From Cryomorphaceae bacterium ASP10-05a (GTDB taxonomy: Bacteria; Bacteroidota; Bacteroidia; Flavobacteriales_D; Sanyastnellaceae): 48,608 nucleotides of DNA. The notes below the pieces were generated by a model. It was not told the DNA's origin and searched no databases. It saw only the letters and a list, made by a program, of their open reading frames with translations. Location: contig LAQC01000035.1 of the NCBI GenBank assembly GCA_000981645.1, forward strand, positions 1 through 48,608, written 5' to 3'. A program made the translations under genes and the position numbers. Below, piece after piece: positions 19,900 through 29,374 of the stretch (positions within the stretch are counted from its first letter, which is position 1; every line of letters starts with the position of its first letter).

Positions 19900-21057
19900 T
19901 TAAGCCAAACTTCTTTTTCCTCTCAAATAAACTGCAGCTGATAGACTTACACCAGCCGCTATCCAATAAGATAGATAAATTTGAGAAATATCCCCATTAA
20001 AAATTAAACCGCTGACAAAAGCACCTAGAAAAATACCTAGTTCTAACCCTATTAACATAGTAGATAAGGCCAATGCTAACTTTCCCTTTACAGCTAAATC
20101 CGCAGTCCAAGCAAATATCGTAGGACGAGTGACACCAATACTAATTCCATATATCACGCCCGCTAGGGTTATCATTTCAAATGAGTGACTAAAACCCATT
20201 AGCACTAACGACAGAACACTGAGCAATATTCCAGCTTGAAGAAGTTTCACTTTATTCATCTTATCTGCTGCCCTACCAGAGAAAAATCTAGACACAATAG
20301 AACTCAAGACTACAACCAACAGAAAGCCACCCTTATAAGAATAACCTAATTCTGAAACAAAATCAGGAGAAACTGTTAAGATAGTCCCGAAACTGTATGT
20401 ATCTAAGGTAATAGCTATTAATGCAGGGTAAGCACTTTTGGCCACTAAATCACCATCACTTAGTTTTAAAAACTTCCATTTGAATTTTTCAGGATTTTCT
20501 AATGACTCAGGCAAAAGTGCTGTTAGTAATAATGCCACCACTCCAAACAAACTGGCTACAACAAACATTAATTCAAAAGAATATTCTTCTTTAATTATGC
20601 TACCTACCCAAGGACCTATGGCGCTACCCGTGCTGCCTGCAATCCCCAAAAACCCCAAAGCCTCTCCCCTTCTATTAGTTGGGATTATATCACTTAAATA
20701 GGCTGTTGTGCCTACTGGTCTCCAACCTGTACTTAGCCCATGAAAAAACCTTAAGAGCAAGAGCAGTCCCATGGTAGTGGTAAATACATATAGACAACCG
20801 CTTATAGCGGTAACTAAAGTTCCGATCATCATTACAGGTACTCTACCTATTCTGTCAGCCATTCTTCCGCTAAAAAATCTGCTCAACAAGGCACCTGCGG
20901 TAAACATGGCTATTACTACTCCTATCCAACTTTTACTAGAAAATAACTCTATATAATCTGTAAGCTCAGCCAGAGGTGTGGTGAAGCTCATCATAAAAAA
21001 AATAGAACTAAAAAAGAGTAGATTAAAATACTTATCTCTGAAAAAACTTTTTCGCAT
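19900..21057 (-). CDS. MFS transporter
   Basis: About 12 hydrophobic helices; FSGRMADRIGRVPVMM loop repeated as FSGRAADKMNKVKLL. Confidence 0.92.
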   Translation of the reverse strand: MRKSFFRDKYFNLLFFSSIFFMMSFTTPLAELTDYIELFSSKSWIGVVIAMFTAGALLSRFFSGRMADRIGRVPVMMIGTLVTAISGCLYVFTTTMGLLLLLRFFHGLSTGWRPVGTTAYLSDIIPTNRRGEALGFLGIAGSTGSAIGPWVGSIIKEEYSFELMFVVASLFGVVALLLTALLPESLENPEKFKWKFLKLSDGDLVAKSAYPALIAITLDTYSFGTILTVSPDFVSELGYSYKGGFLLVVVLSSIVSRFFSGRAADKMNKVKLLQAGILLSVLSLVLMGFSHSFEMITLAGVIYGISIGVTRPTIFAWTADLAVKGKLALALSTMLIGLELGIFLGAFVSGLIFNGDISQIYLSYWIAAGVSLSAAVYLRGKRSLA

Positions 21058-21068
21058 ATAAATGCGAA
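21051..21068. promoter_or_regulatory. Perfect inverted repeat TTCGCAT-ATAA-ATGCGAA at the MFS start codon
   Basis: 7-bp arms with 4-nt loop; one arm contains the MFS ATG. Confidence 0.4.
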
Positions 21069-21185
21069 ATTAAGCTTCGATATGCGAGTCGAATTAACGT
21101 TTCAATAAAACTTGTTAACCTTTAAATTGAAAATACAACAGGCAATTAATTTATACCATAATTTAGCCTTTCAATACCACTATTT

Positions 21186-22169
21186 ATGGAATATAGAAGA
21201 TTAGGGAAGTCTGGCCTACAAGTAAGCGAATTGTCATTTGGTTCGTGGATTACCTTTGGGAATCAAATAGGAGACAATACATCGGAGAAGCTTATGGATA
21301 TGGCTTATGAAGCAGGGGTAAACTTCTTCGATAATGCTGAAATCTATGCCAACGGAGCTTCAGAAAAAGTTATGGGAGAGATTCTTTCTAAAAAAAGCTG
21401 GAGTAGAGATTCTTATATCCTTTCCTCTAAAGTTTTCTTTGGTGCAGGCGGGAAACTACCTACTCAGAGAGGTCTTCACCGCAAGCATATAGTAGAAGCT
21501 TGTGAACAAGCTATGAAAAGAATGAAAGTGGATTATTTGGATTTATACTTTTGTCACAGGCCAGATAAAGAAACCCCTATAGCTGAAACAGTGTGGAGCA
21601 TGCATAACTTAATTCAACAAGGAAAAATCCTCTATTGGGGAACCAGTGAATGGAGCGCTCAGGAAATTATGGAAGCACACATGGTTGCAGAAAGGTATAA
21701 TCTAATAGGACCTACTATGGAACAGCCTCAATACAACATGCTTGTAAGAAGAAAAGTGGAGGTAGAGTTTAGCCAAGTATATAAAACAGTAGGATTAGGA
21801 ACTACTATATGGAGTCCTCTGGCAAGTGGATTCCTAACGGGGAAATATAAGGGAAAGCATGCAAAAGACTTTAGATTAAAAAGAGAAGAACTCGGTTGGT
21901 TAGCCGAAATTCTATTGGTGGAAGAAAATTTCAATAAAATAGATAAGCTAGATGCTTTAGCAAAAGATTTAGGAATGTCTCTGCCCCAGCTCGGTGTTTC
22001 TTGGTGCCTAAAAAATGAAAATGTAAGCACTGTGATTTTAGGTGCTTCCAAAGAATATCAACTCGAAGAAAATCTAAAAGCTTCTGAACTGAAGACTAAA
22101 CTAAATGCTCAGGTCCTAGAGGAAATAGAAAGTATTCTAGACAACAAACCTACCCATCCCCAATTCTAA
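21186..22169 (+). CDS. Aldo/keto reductase (voltage-gated K+ channel beta-subunit-like)
   Basis: [78 protein letters not shown]. Confidence 0.93.
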   Translation: MEYRRLGKSGLQVSELSFGSWITFGNQIGDNTSEKLMDMAYEAGVNFFDNAEIYANGASEKVMGEILSKKSWSRDSYILSSKVFFGAGGKLPTQRGLHRKHIVEACEQAMKRMKVDYLDLYFCHRPDKETPIAETVWSMHNLIQQGKILYWGTSEWSAQEIMEAHMVAERYNLIGPTMEQPQYNMLVRRKVEVEFSQVYKTVGLGTTIWSPLASGFLTGKYKGKHAKDFRLKREELGWLAEILLVEENFNKIDKLDALAKDLGMSLPQLGVSWCLKNENVSTVILGASKEYQLEENLKASELKTKLNAQVLEEIESILDNKPTHPQF

Positions 22170-22173
22170 CAAA

Positions 22174-22857
22174 GTGAGATTAGACATCCTTACCATATTA
22201 CCAAAACTTTTAGAGGGTCCTTTTAGTGACTCTATATTGCAACGCGCTCAAGAAAAAGAACTGTGTGAAATCCATGTGCATGATATACGCTCTTTCTCAA
22301 CAGATAAACACCGAAAAGTAGATGACTATTCCTTCGGGGGATCTGCTGGTATGGTGATGACTATCCAGCCTATTTTAGACTGTGTGAAATCTCTGCAAAA
22401 AGAACGAGACTATGATGAAGTCATTTACATGACTCCAGACGGAGAGCAGCTTAAGCAGACAAGAGCGAACCATTTATCTCTAAAGAAAAACTTAATTGTC
22501 ATCTGTGGACATTACAAAGGGATAGATCATAGACTCAGAGAAAATATTATTACCATGGAGCTATCTATAGGCGATTATGTGCTGTCTGGAGGAGAACTTG
22601 CTGCTGCTGTATTAACAGATTCTATCATAAGGCTATTGCCTGGTGTATTAAATGATGAGACCAGCGCATTAACAGATTCTTTTCAAGATAATCTGTTGGC
22701 TCCTCCTGTATACACTAGACCTGCTGATTATAATGGATGGAAAGTTCCTGAGGTACTTAGAAGCGGTGATTTTAAAAAAATCCAAGAATGGCAGGAAAAT
22801 CAAGCTTTAGAGAGGACTAAAAAATTGAGGCCTGACCTGTTAGAAGGAGAGGATTAA
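22174..22857 (+). CDS. trmD: tRNA (guanine37-N1)-methyltransferase (GTG start)
   Basis: [81 protein letters not shown]. Confidence 0.97.
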   Translation: MRLDILTILPKLLEGPFSDSILQRAQEKELCEIHVHDIRSFSTDKHRKVDDYSFGGSAGMVMTIQPILDCVKSLQKERDYDEVIYMTPDGEQLKQTRANHLSLKKNLIVICGHYKGIDHRLRENIITMELSIGDYVLSGGELAAAVLTDSIIRLLPGVLNDETSALTDSFQDNLLAPPVYTRPADYNGWKVPEVLRSGDFKKIQEWQENQALERTKKLRPDLLEGED

Positions 22858-22924
22858 AATATAGGGTAAACTAAATACTTAAAAGTATTTTGCTTACTTT
22901 AGATTTACACGATTCAACTTGATT

Positions 22925-22952
22925 AAAAACAAGCTCTAAATAGAGTGTTTTT
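22925..22952 (+). terminator. Hairpin between trmD and the sigma-factor gene
   Basis: AAAAACAAG-CTCTA-AA-TAGAG-TGTTTTT; imperfect stem followed by T-run. Confidence 0.4.
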
Positions 22953-22961
22953 CATTATAAA

Positions 22962-23543
22962 ATGACCCCTAACCAGTTACTACATAAGTTCGTGAGAGGT
23001 AACAACAAGGCCTTTCAAAAATTATACGACCAGTATAGCTCTGCTCTTATGGGGGTCTGTTTAAGATTTTCTAGGGACCGTTCTGATGCTGAAGATATGC
23101 TGCAGGAAGGGTTTATTAAGATTTATAAGGCCAGAAAAACTTTTGATATCGAAAGTGGTTTTTCTTTTTACACCTGGGCCAAAAGAATAATGATTAATAA
23201 CGCCATTAATTATTGCAAGAAAAACTACCGATATGTTTTCTCTGACCATGAACTAGAAATAGTAGACCCAGACAGCGAAAACAGGTCTATTGAAGGATAC
23301 AAATCTGAACTAGCCATTACTGAAGCCAAACTTCTAAAAATGGTTCAAGAACTACCTGACGGCTACCGAACAATTTTTAATCTTTACGTTTTTGAGAACT
23401 TAACTCACTTGGAGATTTCCGAGTATCTAGGTATCTCACCCAATACGTCAAAGAGCCAGCTTTCTAGAGCACGTAAAATATTACAAAATAAAATCGAACC
23501 TGTTCCAGTGCGTAATACCAACGAACAAATTAAAGTATTCTAG
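22962..23543 (+). CDS. RNA polymerase ECF-type sigma-70 factor
   Basis: YDQYSSALMGVCLRFSRDRSDAEDMLQEGFIKIYKARKTFD (region 2); ELPDGYRTIFNLYVFENLTHLEISEYLGISPNTSKSQLSRARKILQ (region 4). Confidence 0.95.
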   Translation: MTPNQLLHKFVRGNNKAFQKLYDQYSSALMGVCLRFSRDRSDAEDMLQEGFIKIYKARKTFDIESGFSFYTWAKRIMINNAINYCKKNYRYVFSDHELEIVDPDSENRSIEGYKSELAITEAKLLKMVQELPDGYRTIFNLYVFENLTHLEISEYLGISPNTSKSQLSRARKILQNKIEPVPVRNTNEQIKVF

Positions 23544-23545
23544 TG

Positions 23546-25198
23546 ATGAATGAAAATATAGACAACATATTCAGAGATAATCTAGGAAACGTTCAAGTGC
23601 CTCCAGCGCCTTACGTTAAGACTGGATTAGTTAAAAAGGTAAGCTCCATTATTTATAGAAAGACTCTTTTTTCAATAGCCATTATCACTACTTCTGTGGG
23701 TGTTTTAGTTATTACTTCATCTCTAGTTTTTCAAAACGAAAAGAAGGGGTCAAACGATGTACCGCATGTCCCTGATAGTCATAAAGCTGGCTTACTAAGC
23801 TTAAACAATTCGTTGGGACAACCTACTTCTATTTCTAACGCTACAAACACCAAAGATGATTGTGATTTGGAATTTATAGAAGATGATACCATTAAAGAAC
23901 TAGAGTCTAACTCATCAAAGTTACTTGCTCAAAAAACTCCTGCGTATAATGAAGGCTTAGCACTATACAGTCTATCAAACTATTCTAAGAAAGCAATCCC
24001 AGAGGAAAGGAACTCCGATGTCTTTTATTTAGAAAGCACTGACAACCAAACCAGACGAAATGACGATTCCAGAGACAATGGAATCACTGCGAATCAACTA
24101 ATTGAAATACCAAAGCCGCAGGCACACTTTGACTCAAATTCTAAAAACGAAATAATTCTAAGAGAAAACGCTAAAACCAATAATGGTTCTAGCAGGAAAT
24201 CTAAAAAAGCTAAACAACCTACGGCGAAATATCCTGAAAGCACTACCCAACGAAATTTAAGCAGTTTAGAGGAAGCTTCAGAACTAACGCATTCTAAGTT
24301 TTCTATTGAAGAAGATTTAGCAAACGAAAGCTTGCCTGTCTCTAATTTCCGTATAACTATAGGTACTTCGAATGAGCTTATAGAATTGGACAAAATTTAT
24401 AGCGAATTAGACTCTGAACTAGAGAATACTCCAACAGACATCCATAACTCTAATCCTTTCGAGATTAAATCGAATAAAAAGTTCTGGTCTATAGGAATAG
24501 CATCTGGCTATGGGGATTACTCCAACAGCCTTAATTCCTCATTACAAAACGCTGACGTGCAGCGAGCGACCACAATCAACTCTAAATCTAATTATATGGG
24601 TCTCTTTACGAGCCGAGAGTTAGGACGATTCAAGTTTTCTTTAGGCTCTGGCATTGAACGCATGAGTCAAAGCTATAGCGTGTCTACCATTTCTCGGACT
24701 GAAGAGGAAATAGGGAGCTATGTAAATTTATATGAAGTGGTTATAATCGATGGAAACCCTACAGAAGTTTACATGGGACAGGAATATGTCACTTCACTGG
24801 TAGAGAAAGAAGAAGAAATCACTTCGGGTTTAACGAATCAAATCGACTATTTACAAATTCCTTTCAGTGTAGGATATGATTTATTCAGAGGCTCTAGGTT
24901 TGATGCAGAATTTTCGGCAGGCGTTATTTTTAATCATAAACTGAATAGCACTGGTCATGTTTTGAACGAGGTAACAGGGGTCATTAGCTCTCTTGAATTA
25001 GATAAATCTCTAGTTAACAAATCCCTGTGGCACTATCAAATGGGAATCACTATCAACAGAAGTATAACAGAAAGAATAAGCGTAAGAGTTAATCCAAGAT
25101 TGAGAATAGCCTCATCTAAACAATTTGATGAGCTCCGTATTCAATCTACGAATTACTCTGGGTTAGATATTAATTTTGGCCTTCAAATAAAACTTTAA
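23546..25198 (+). CDS. Sigma-linked protein: short N-terminal segment, one TM helix, long linker, outer-membrane beta-barrel-like C-terminus
   Basis: TM helix TLFSIAIITTSVGVLVITSSLVF after ~40 residues; C-terminal GYGDYSNSL...FKFSLGSGIERMSQSYS...INFGLQIKL barrel-like strands; starts 2 nt after the sigma stop. Confidence 0.7.
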   Translation: MNENIDNIFRDNLGNVQVPPAPYVKTGLVKKVSSIIYRKTLFSIAIITTSVGVLVITSSLVFQNEKKGSNDVPHVPDSHKAGLLSLNNSLGQPTSISNATNTKDDCDLEFIEDDTIKELESNSSKLLAQKTPAYNEGLALYSLSNYSKKAIPEERNSDVFYLESTDNQTRRNDDSRDNGITANQLIEIPKPQAHFDSNSKNEIILRENAKTNNGSSRKSKKAKQPTAKYPESTTQRNLSSLEEASELTHSKFSIEEDLANESLPVSNFRITIGTSNELIELDKIYSELDSELENTPTDIHNSNPFEIKSNKKFWSIGIASGYGDYSNSLNSSLQNADVQRATTINSKSNYMGLFTSRELGRFKFSLGSGIERMSQSYSVSTISRTEEEIGSYVNLYEVVIIDGNPTEVYMGQEYVTSLVEKEEEITSGLTNQIDYLQIPFSVGYDLFRGSRFDAEFSAGVIFNHKLNSTGHVLNEVTGVISSLELDKSLVNKSLWHYQMGITINRSITERISVRVNPRLRIASSKQFDELRIQSTNYSGLDINFGLQIKL

Positions 25199-25237
25199 AA
25201 AATCTGTTCAGAAAACATGTTATCTGAATATTATTTG

Positions 25238-25245
25238 TAAATTTG
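25238..25245 (+). promoter_or_regulatory. Putative -7 element TAAATTTG for rplS
   Basis: Matches TAnnTTTG, ~33 nt upstream of rplS ATG. Confidence 0.5.
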
Positions 25246-25277
25246 CACCCTCAATTTTTTGAACAAAAAGTATTACT

Positions 25278-25640
25278 ATGGATATCTTAAGAGAAGTTTC
25301 GAAGAAGTTAGTGGAAGCTAACGATTTACCAGAATTTAGTGCAGGAGATACTGTCATCGTTAGTTATAAAATTAAGGAAGGTAGTAAAGAAAGAATACAG
25401 CAATTTCAAGGAATAGTAATACAAAAAAGGGGCTCTGGAACGAACGAGACTTTTACTGTTAGAAAAATTTCTGGTGGAATTGGTGTAGAAAGAATCTTCC
25501 CATTAAACAGTCCTTTTATCGATGATGTAAAAATTACTAAGAAAGGTCGTGTTAGAAGAGCTAGAATATTCTACCAGAGAGAAAGAACTGGTAAGTCTGC
25601 TAGAATAAAGGAAAAGAAAAGATTTATAAAGAAGGCTTAA
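25278..25640 (+). CDS. rplS: 50S ribosomal protein L19
   Basis: [63 protein letters not shown]... Confidence 0.98.
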   Translation: MDILREVSKKLVEANDLPEFSAGDTVIVSYKIKEGSKERIQQFQGIVIQKRGSGTNETFTVRKISGGIGVERIFPLNSPFIDDVKITKKGRVRRARIFYQRERTGKSARIKEKKRFIKKA

Positions 25641-25662
25641 GACTTTCTCTATTAAAATACTT

Positions 25663-25691
25663 AAAGCCCCATCAAATGATGGGGCTTTTTT
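25663..25691 (+). terminator. Rho-independent terminator of rplS
   Basis: AAAGCCCCATCAAATGATGGGGCTTTTTT perfect hairpin plus T-run. Confidence 0.92.
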
Positions 25692-25732
25692 AGTTCATAC
25701 TATTTCTTTAGATTATAAATCAGGCATGAATT

Positions 25733-25855
25733 CTAATAACGTATCTCCCTAATTAAACTTGATGATAATTCTAGAATCTAATCTAGCCTCTTAGGCAACC
25801 GATTCCTTAATAACTTCTTCAGCTCATCCAGTTCACTTTGCTTCAAAGACACAAG
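25733..25855 (-). pseudogene. Short coding remnant in intergenic DNA
   Basis: Minus-strand reading LVSLKQSELDELKKLLRNRLPKRLD*ILELSSSLIREIRY*; helix-rich, no flanking intact gene. Confidence 0.3.
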
Positions 25856-26215
25856 TCAATACACACTAAGCTCAGCAGACCGCCTTCAGGACGCTTAAAA
25901 AAGCCCTAACTCATAATCATCAGGTTAGTTCTCTAAAGCCTCTCGTGTCTCCCTGCTTGCCTCCCGCAGTTACTTCGTGATCCGCTCTTCACTATAGACA
26001 GCTGCTGTAATTCAAATACTTCCATCAAGACATTGAGAAAGCCTGAAATTATTATTTAGCTCCACCGTCTCTATACCCTAATTAGAATTGGCTAAATACA
26101 AATTGTCTCCCGTTTTTTTTTTGCAAAGCTCTCAGTCACTTTTCAGGAGCGTTATCTCTACCTGTGTTAGAATTTATGTTTAAAACATTCTGTTCATTGG
26201 GATAGGAATAAATAG

Positions 26216-28465
26216 CTAATTGCCGTTTATCAAAACTTTCAACTCCTTTAACGAGTTTAAGAAACTCTCTTTTTCAACCCCAGAAAGAACAGCCTCTTTT
26301 TCTAATTTAGTTAGGTGCCAGCTCAAGGTTACCTTTTTTTCATTCGCTAACTCCAACTCAAATGGAACTCTATATACAGGAACTGATAAGGATTTTCTTA
26401 AAAGATCTAACTGAAGTTCGTTATCATAATCCTGTGTTCTAATGACGTTAGAATACACACCTCCAAGTGGCGCTGTTAATTCATTTAATAGCTTTTTAGG
26501 TGGAGGTTTCTTCTGTTCATTTTTCCTAGTATCCCTCACCTCCAATAACACCACTCCACTAGTGTTTTTCTCTATCCATTCTTTTAACTCATTTATATAG
26601 TTAAAGGATAATCTTAGGCCAAAATTATCTCTTAGACCGGCATCTGCTACTTTAACTATCTCTGAAGTGGGCAATTTACTCGCTGGTAACACGTAAGGAA
26701 AAGTAGCATTCATTCTTAACACAGATGTAAATTCTGTATTGAAGGGGTTTCTATCCTTAAATAGCTTGGTATAACAAACGTTTTCTTGGAGCTCCCCTTC
26801 TTCTGTTAGACAGAGAAATGAAAAATCCTGAGCTCCAACAATAAGCCTACGTCCATCTAAATTTATAGTAGGCGAAAAAATCATTGTAGGAATTCTAGAC
26901 TCAAACTCTGGCTCCACAAAATCCGAAAGTTTTTTATTCAGTCTATTTGATGTGTTAATATTTAATTTTCTTTCGAATGAATACGCTCTATCCATTAGAT
27001 GAGACTCACCATCTACCTCAACTTTTCGATACCTTAGCGCTAAATCATGGGTAGTCATAGCTAAAATCATCGGGTTTAAAATGTCTCTAGAAATATCATC
27101 AAAGCAAGGCTCAGCGCTCAACTCAGAATAATCCAACACATTTTCTCTTACCAACTCTCTCATATAACTAGCACCTATCATTCCTCCTGAGCTACCAGTT
27201 ATAAGATGAGTGTTATTCAGCAGTTCTCCATTCATGGCGCTATCAGCTGTTAACACACTCTTCATAGTCCATAAGGCAGACCTTAAACCTCCGCCACTTA
27301 CTGATAGTATAACTAGCTTAGGCTTTTCATTCATTCCTTTGGAAACTTTGGATTTCCAATTTTCTAATGATTTAATTTGAACTTTAAGACTTCTGTCATA
27401 ATCATCAAGAGTTACAGAATTCTTTAAAACTAAAGAATTATAGTCATCCTTTTCACCTGAATAATCTAACCCATATACCCGCGTCTCCAAATTAAAGAAG
27501 CTTGTCAGAACCGGGCTGAAGTTTATGATTAAAATAATGGTTATGATTAACGGAAAAGTCCATCCTTTTACCCAGCTGTAAATAGCACTAAAAAGCATTA
27601 CTAGCACCGTAAAGAATAAAACAGCAGAAGAGGCCGCTGGAATTTCGAATACCAGGTGCTCTCTAAACAACCCAACGAGAATAAATGAAATAATTATCAT
27701 AAGCTCAAAAAGCGAAGCGTTCACGTGATGCTGTGCTAAAACCTTCTCTAACACCTCTCTAGGGTAGTGTTTGATACTTCTGGCTAAAAGAACTCTTCTA
27801 AAGCTAAATATATACGTGTCCACTCGCCAATCCTCGGTTCTTTTTTCGAGGTCCTCCCAAGAACTAGGTTTTTGCAACGCTGAAGAAGCAAGAGATTCCT
27901 CTTTACCTTCCTCTCTTACCTTCTCTGTGAAGGTTCGGATATTTTTATTAGTCAATCTGAAGTAGACAGAGCTAAACCCAGCCATCAGAAATACTCCTAA
28001 AGTAAATGACAATAAATTAAGAAATGCTTCTTTTTGAGGAACAAGCTCATTATCTACCTGAAATTGATAACTAGACCAGTAATACACTAAAATAAATGTT
28101 AGCGGAATGATGAAGTTATTGATAGAAAATTTATAGAGAGGCTTATCTAGAGTAGCTAAAAATGGAAACCTATGACTATGCATTATATAGGTATATAAAT
28201 TATAACTAACGATGAAGCCACCTATGGAAAAACCTAAAAGACTATAGGCTATGCTGTCATTACACCCTCTATATTCAGGGTATAAAAATAAATGCGAAAT
28301 ACCGTATTTAGAACCTATCCCGTCTAGAACAAAAGCGAATAGTAAAAGCCAAAAACTTAATAACAAATAATTTCTTTTCAACTGCAAGAACAGAAGCTGG
28401 AAAGGAAAGAAATATAAAATTTTGTCTAACCTGTTTCTCCATGATATGGTAGCCTGAGCATTCAC
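26216..28465 (-). CDS. Membrane-anchored patatin-like phospholipase (GTG start)
   Basis: SVSGGGLRSALW oxyanion motif, GSSGG nucleophile elbow, DAGLRDNFG catalytic Asp motif; multiple N-terminal TM helices. Confidence 0.88.
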   Translation of the reverse strand: MNAQATISWRNRLDKILYFFPFQLLFLQLKRNYLLLSFWLLLFAFVLDGIGSKYGISHLFLYPEYRGCNDSIAYSLLGFSIGGFIVSYNLYTYIMHSHRFPFLATLDKPLYKFSINNFIIPLTFILVYYWSSYQFQVDNELVPQKEAFLNLLSFTLGVFLMAGFSSVYFRLTNKNIRTFTEKVREEGKEESLASSALQKPSSWEDLEKRTEDWRVDTYIFSFRRVLLARSIKHYPREVLEKVLAQHHVNASLFELMIIISFILVGLFREHLVFEIPAASSAVLFFTVLVMLFSAIYSWVKGWTFPLIITIILIINFSPVLTSFFNLETRVYGLDYSGEKDDYNSLVLKNSVTLDDYDRSLKVQIKSLENWKSKVSKGMNEKPKLVILSVSGGGLRSALWTMKSVLTADSAMNGELLNNTHLITGSSGGMIGASYMRELVRENVLDYSELSAEPCFDDISRDILNPMILAMTTHDLALRYRKVEVDGESHLMDRAYSFERKLNINTSNRLNKKLSDFVEPEFESRIPTMIFSPTINLDGRRLIVGAQDFSFLCLTEEGELQENVCYTKLFKDRNPFNTEFTSVLRMNATFPYVLPASKLPTSEIVKVADAGLRDNFGLRLSFNYINELKEWIEKNTSGVVLLEVRDTRKNEQKKPPPKKLLNELTAPLGGVYSNVIRTQDYDNELQLDLLRKSLSVPVYRVPFELELANEKKVTLSWHLTKLEKEAVLSGVEKESFLNSLKELKVLINGN

Positions 28466-28492
28466 ACACTAATAGTACGTAAATTCACACAC
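28460..28492. repeat. 10-bp direct repeat ATTCACACAC x2, 23-bp spacing, at patatin 5' end
   Basis: Copies at 28460-28469 and 28483-28492. Confidence 0.5.
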
Positions 28493-28582
28493 AAAAAGTG
28501 TACTCCCTACCATCTATTTAAATCTTAACAAACACCACTATTCTACTATGGGGATTCTCTATAGTTTTTTGTATTTAACATC

Positions 28583-29374
28583 ATGAGAATCTTTTTAATT
28601 TCATGGTTAATCTTAATGGTGACTTCGACGCATTCTCAAGGAGTTATAGATGGCTTCTTAGATGCCCCAAAATCAAAAGCGATAGCTCTTTCAGGAAGCT
28701 ACGAAACTGCAGACACCTACTACCTATGGGACCGAGATTTAGAGCTTGGGGTTACCTACTTTACTGCTTCAGTTTATTTTAAGCATCAACTAACCAAAAG
28801 AATTGGTTACGCTATTAGTATCCCTTTGGTGAATGGGACGCCACAAGATGGCACTGCATTTTTTAAGGCAGGTGATCAGTTTAGGATTTCTAAAAACATT
28901 AAGCTCACAGGAATAGCTGCTATTGGAGGGACTCATCCATTAACTAACTACAATACAGAAACCAGCGCAGCTGTAGGACAGCAAACTAGATCTCTCGGAT
29001 TTAGGACCATAGCACAAATCACGTTTAAGAATAGCCTTTTTATAAGTGGTAGATATGGCTATAACTTAGTAGCTGAGCCTACTCCTGATAACTCAGTAGC
29101 TTCCATAAAACTAGGATTCTATAAAAACAAATGGTACCTAGATGTGTGGTTTGACAAAATTCAAGCTAACGGAGGAAAAGACTACCGGGGAATCGGAGAA
29201 AATAAAGCAGAGTCATTCCGTGAACTTGGATTCAATTCCGAAAAAATAGGCGGAGTCATTTACCATCAGGCCAAAGAAAAACTCGGCCTCTTTTTAGGAG
29301 GTGCTCAAACTATTTCAGGGAAAAACGCTTTTAAAACATGGCGAATCTCTGCAGGAATGCTACTGAAGCTTTAA
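28583..29374 (+). CDS. Hypothetical secreted/outer-membrane protein
   Basis: Signal peptide MRIFLISWLILMVTSTHSQG; alternating beta-strand pattern, terminal AGMLLKL. Confidence 0.6.
   Translation: MRIFLISWLILMVTSTHSQGVIDGFLDAPKSKAIALSGSYETADTYYLWDRDLELGVTYFTASVYFKHQLTKRIGYAISIPLVNGTPQDGTAFFKAGDQFRISKNIKLTGIAAIGGTHPLTNYNTETSAAVGQQTRSLGFRTIAQITFKNSLFISGRYGYNLVAEPTPDNSVASIKLGFYKNKWYLDVWFDKIQANGGKDYRGIGENKAESFRELGFNSEKIGGVIYHQAKEKLGLFLGGAQTISGKNAFKTWRISAGMLLKL

Noticed and set aside
26112-26122. T10 homopolymer as a phase-variation tract
   Set aside because: It lies in intergenic DNA downstream of the patatin stop, not in a promoter or coding frame.
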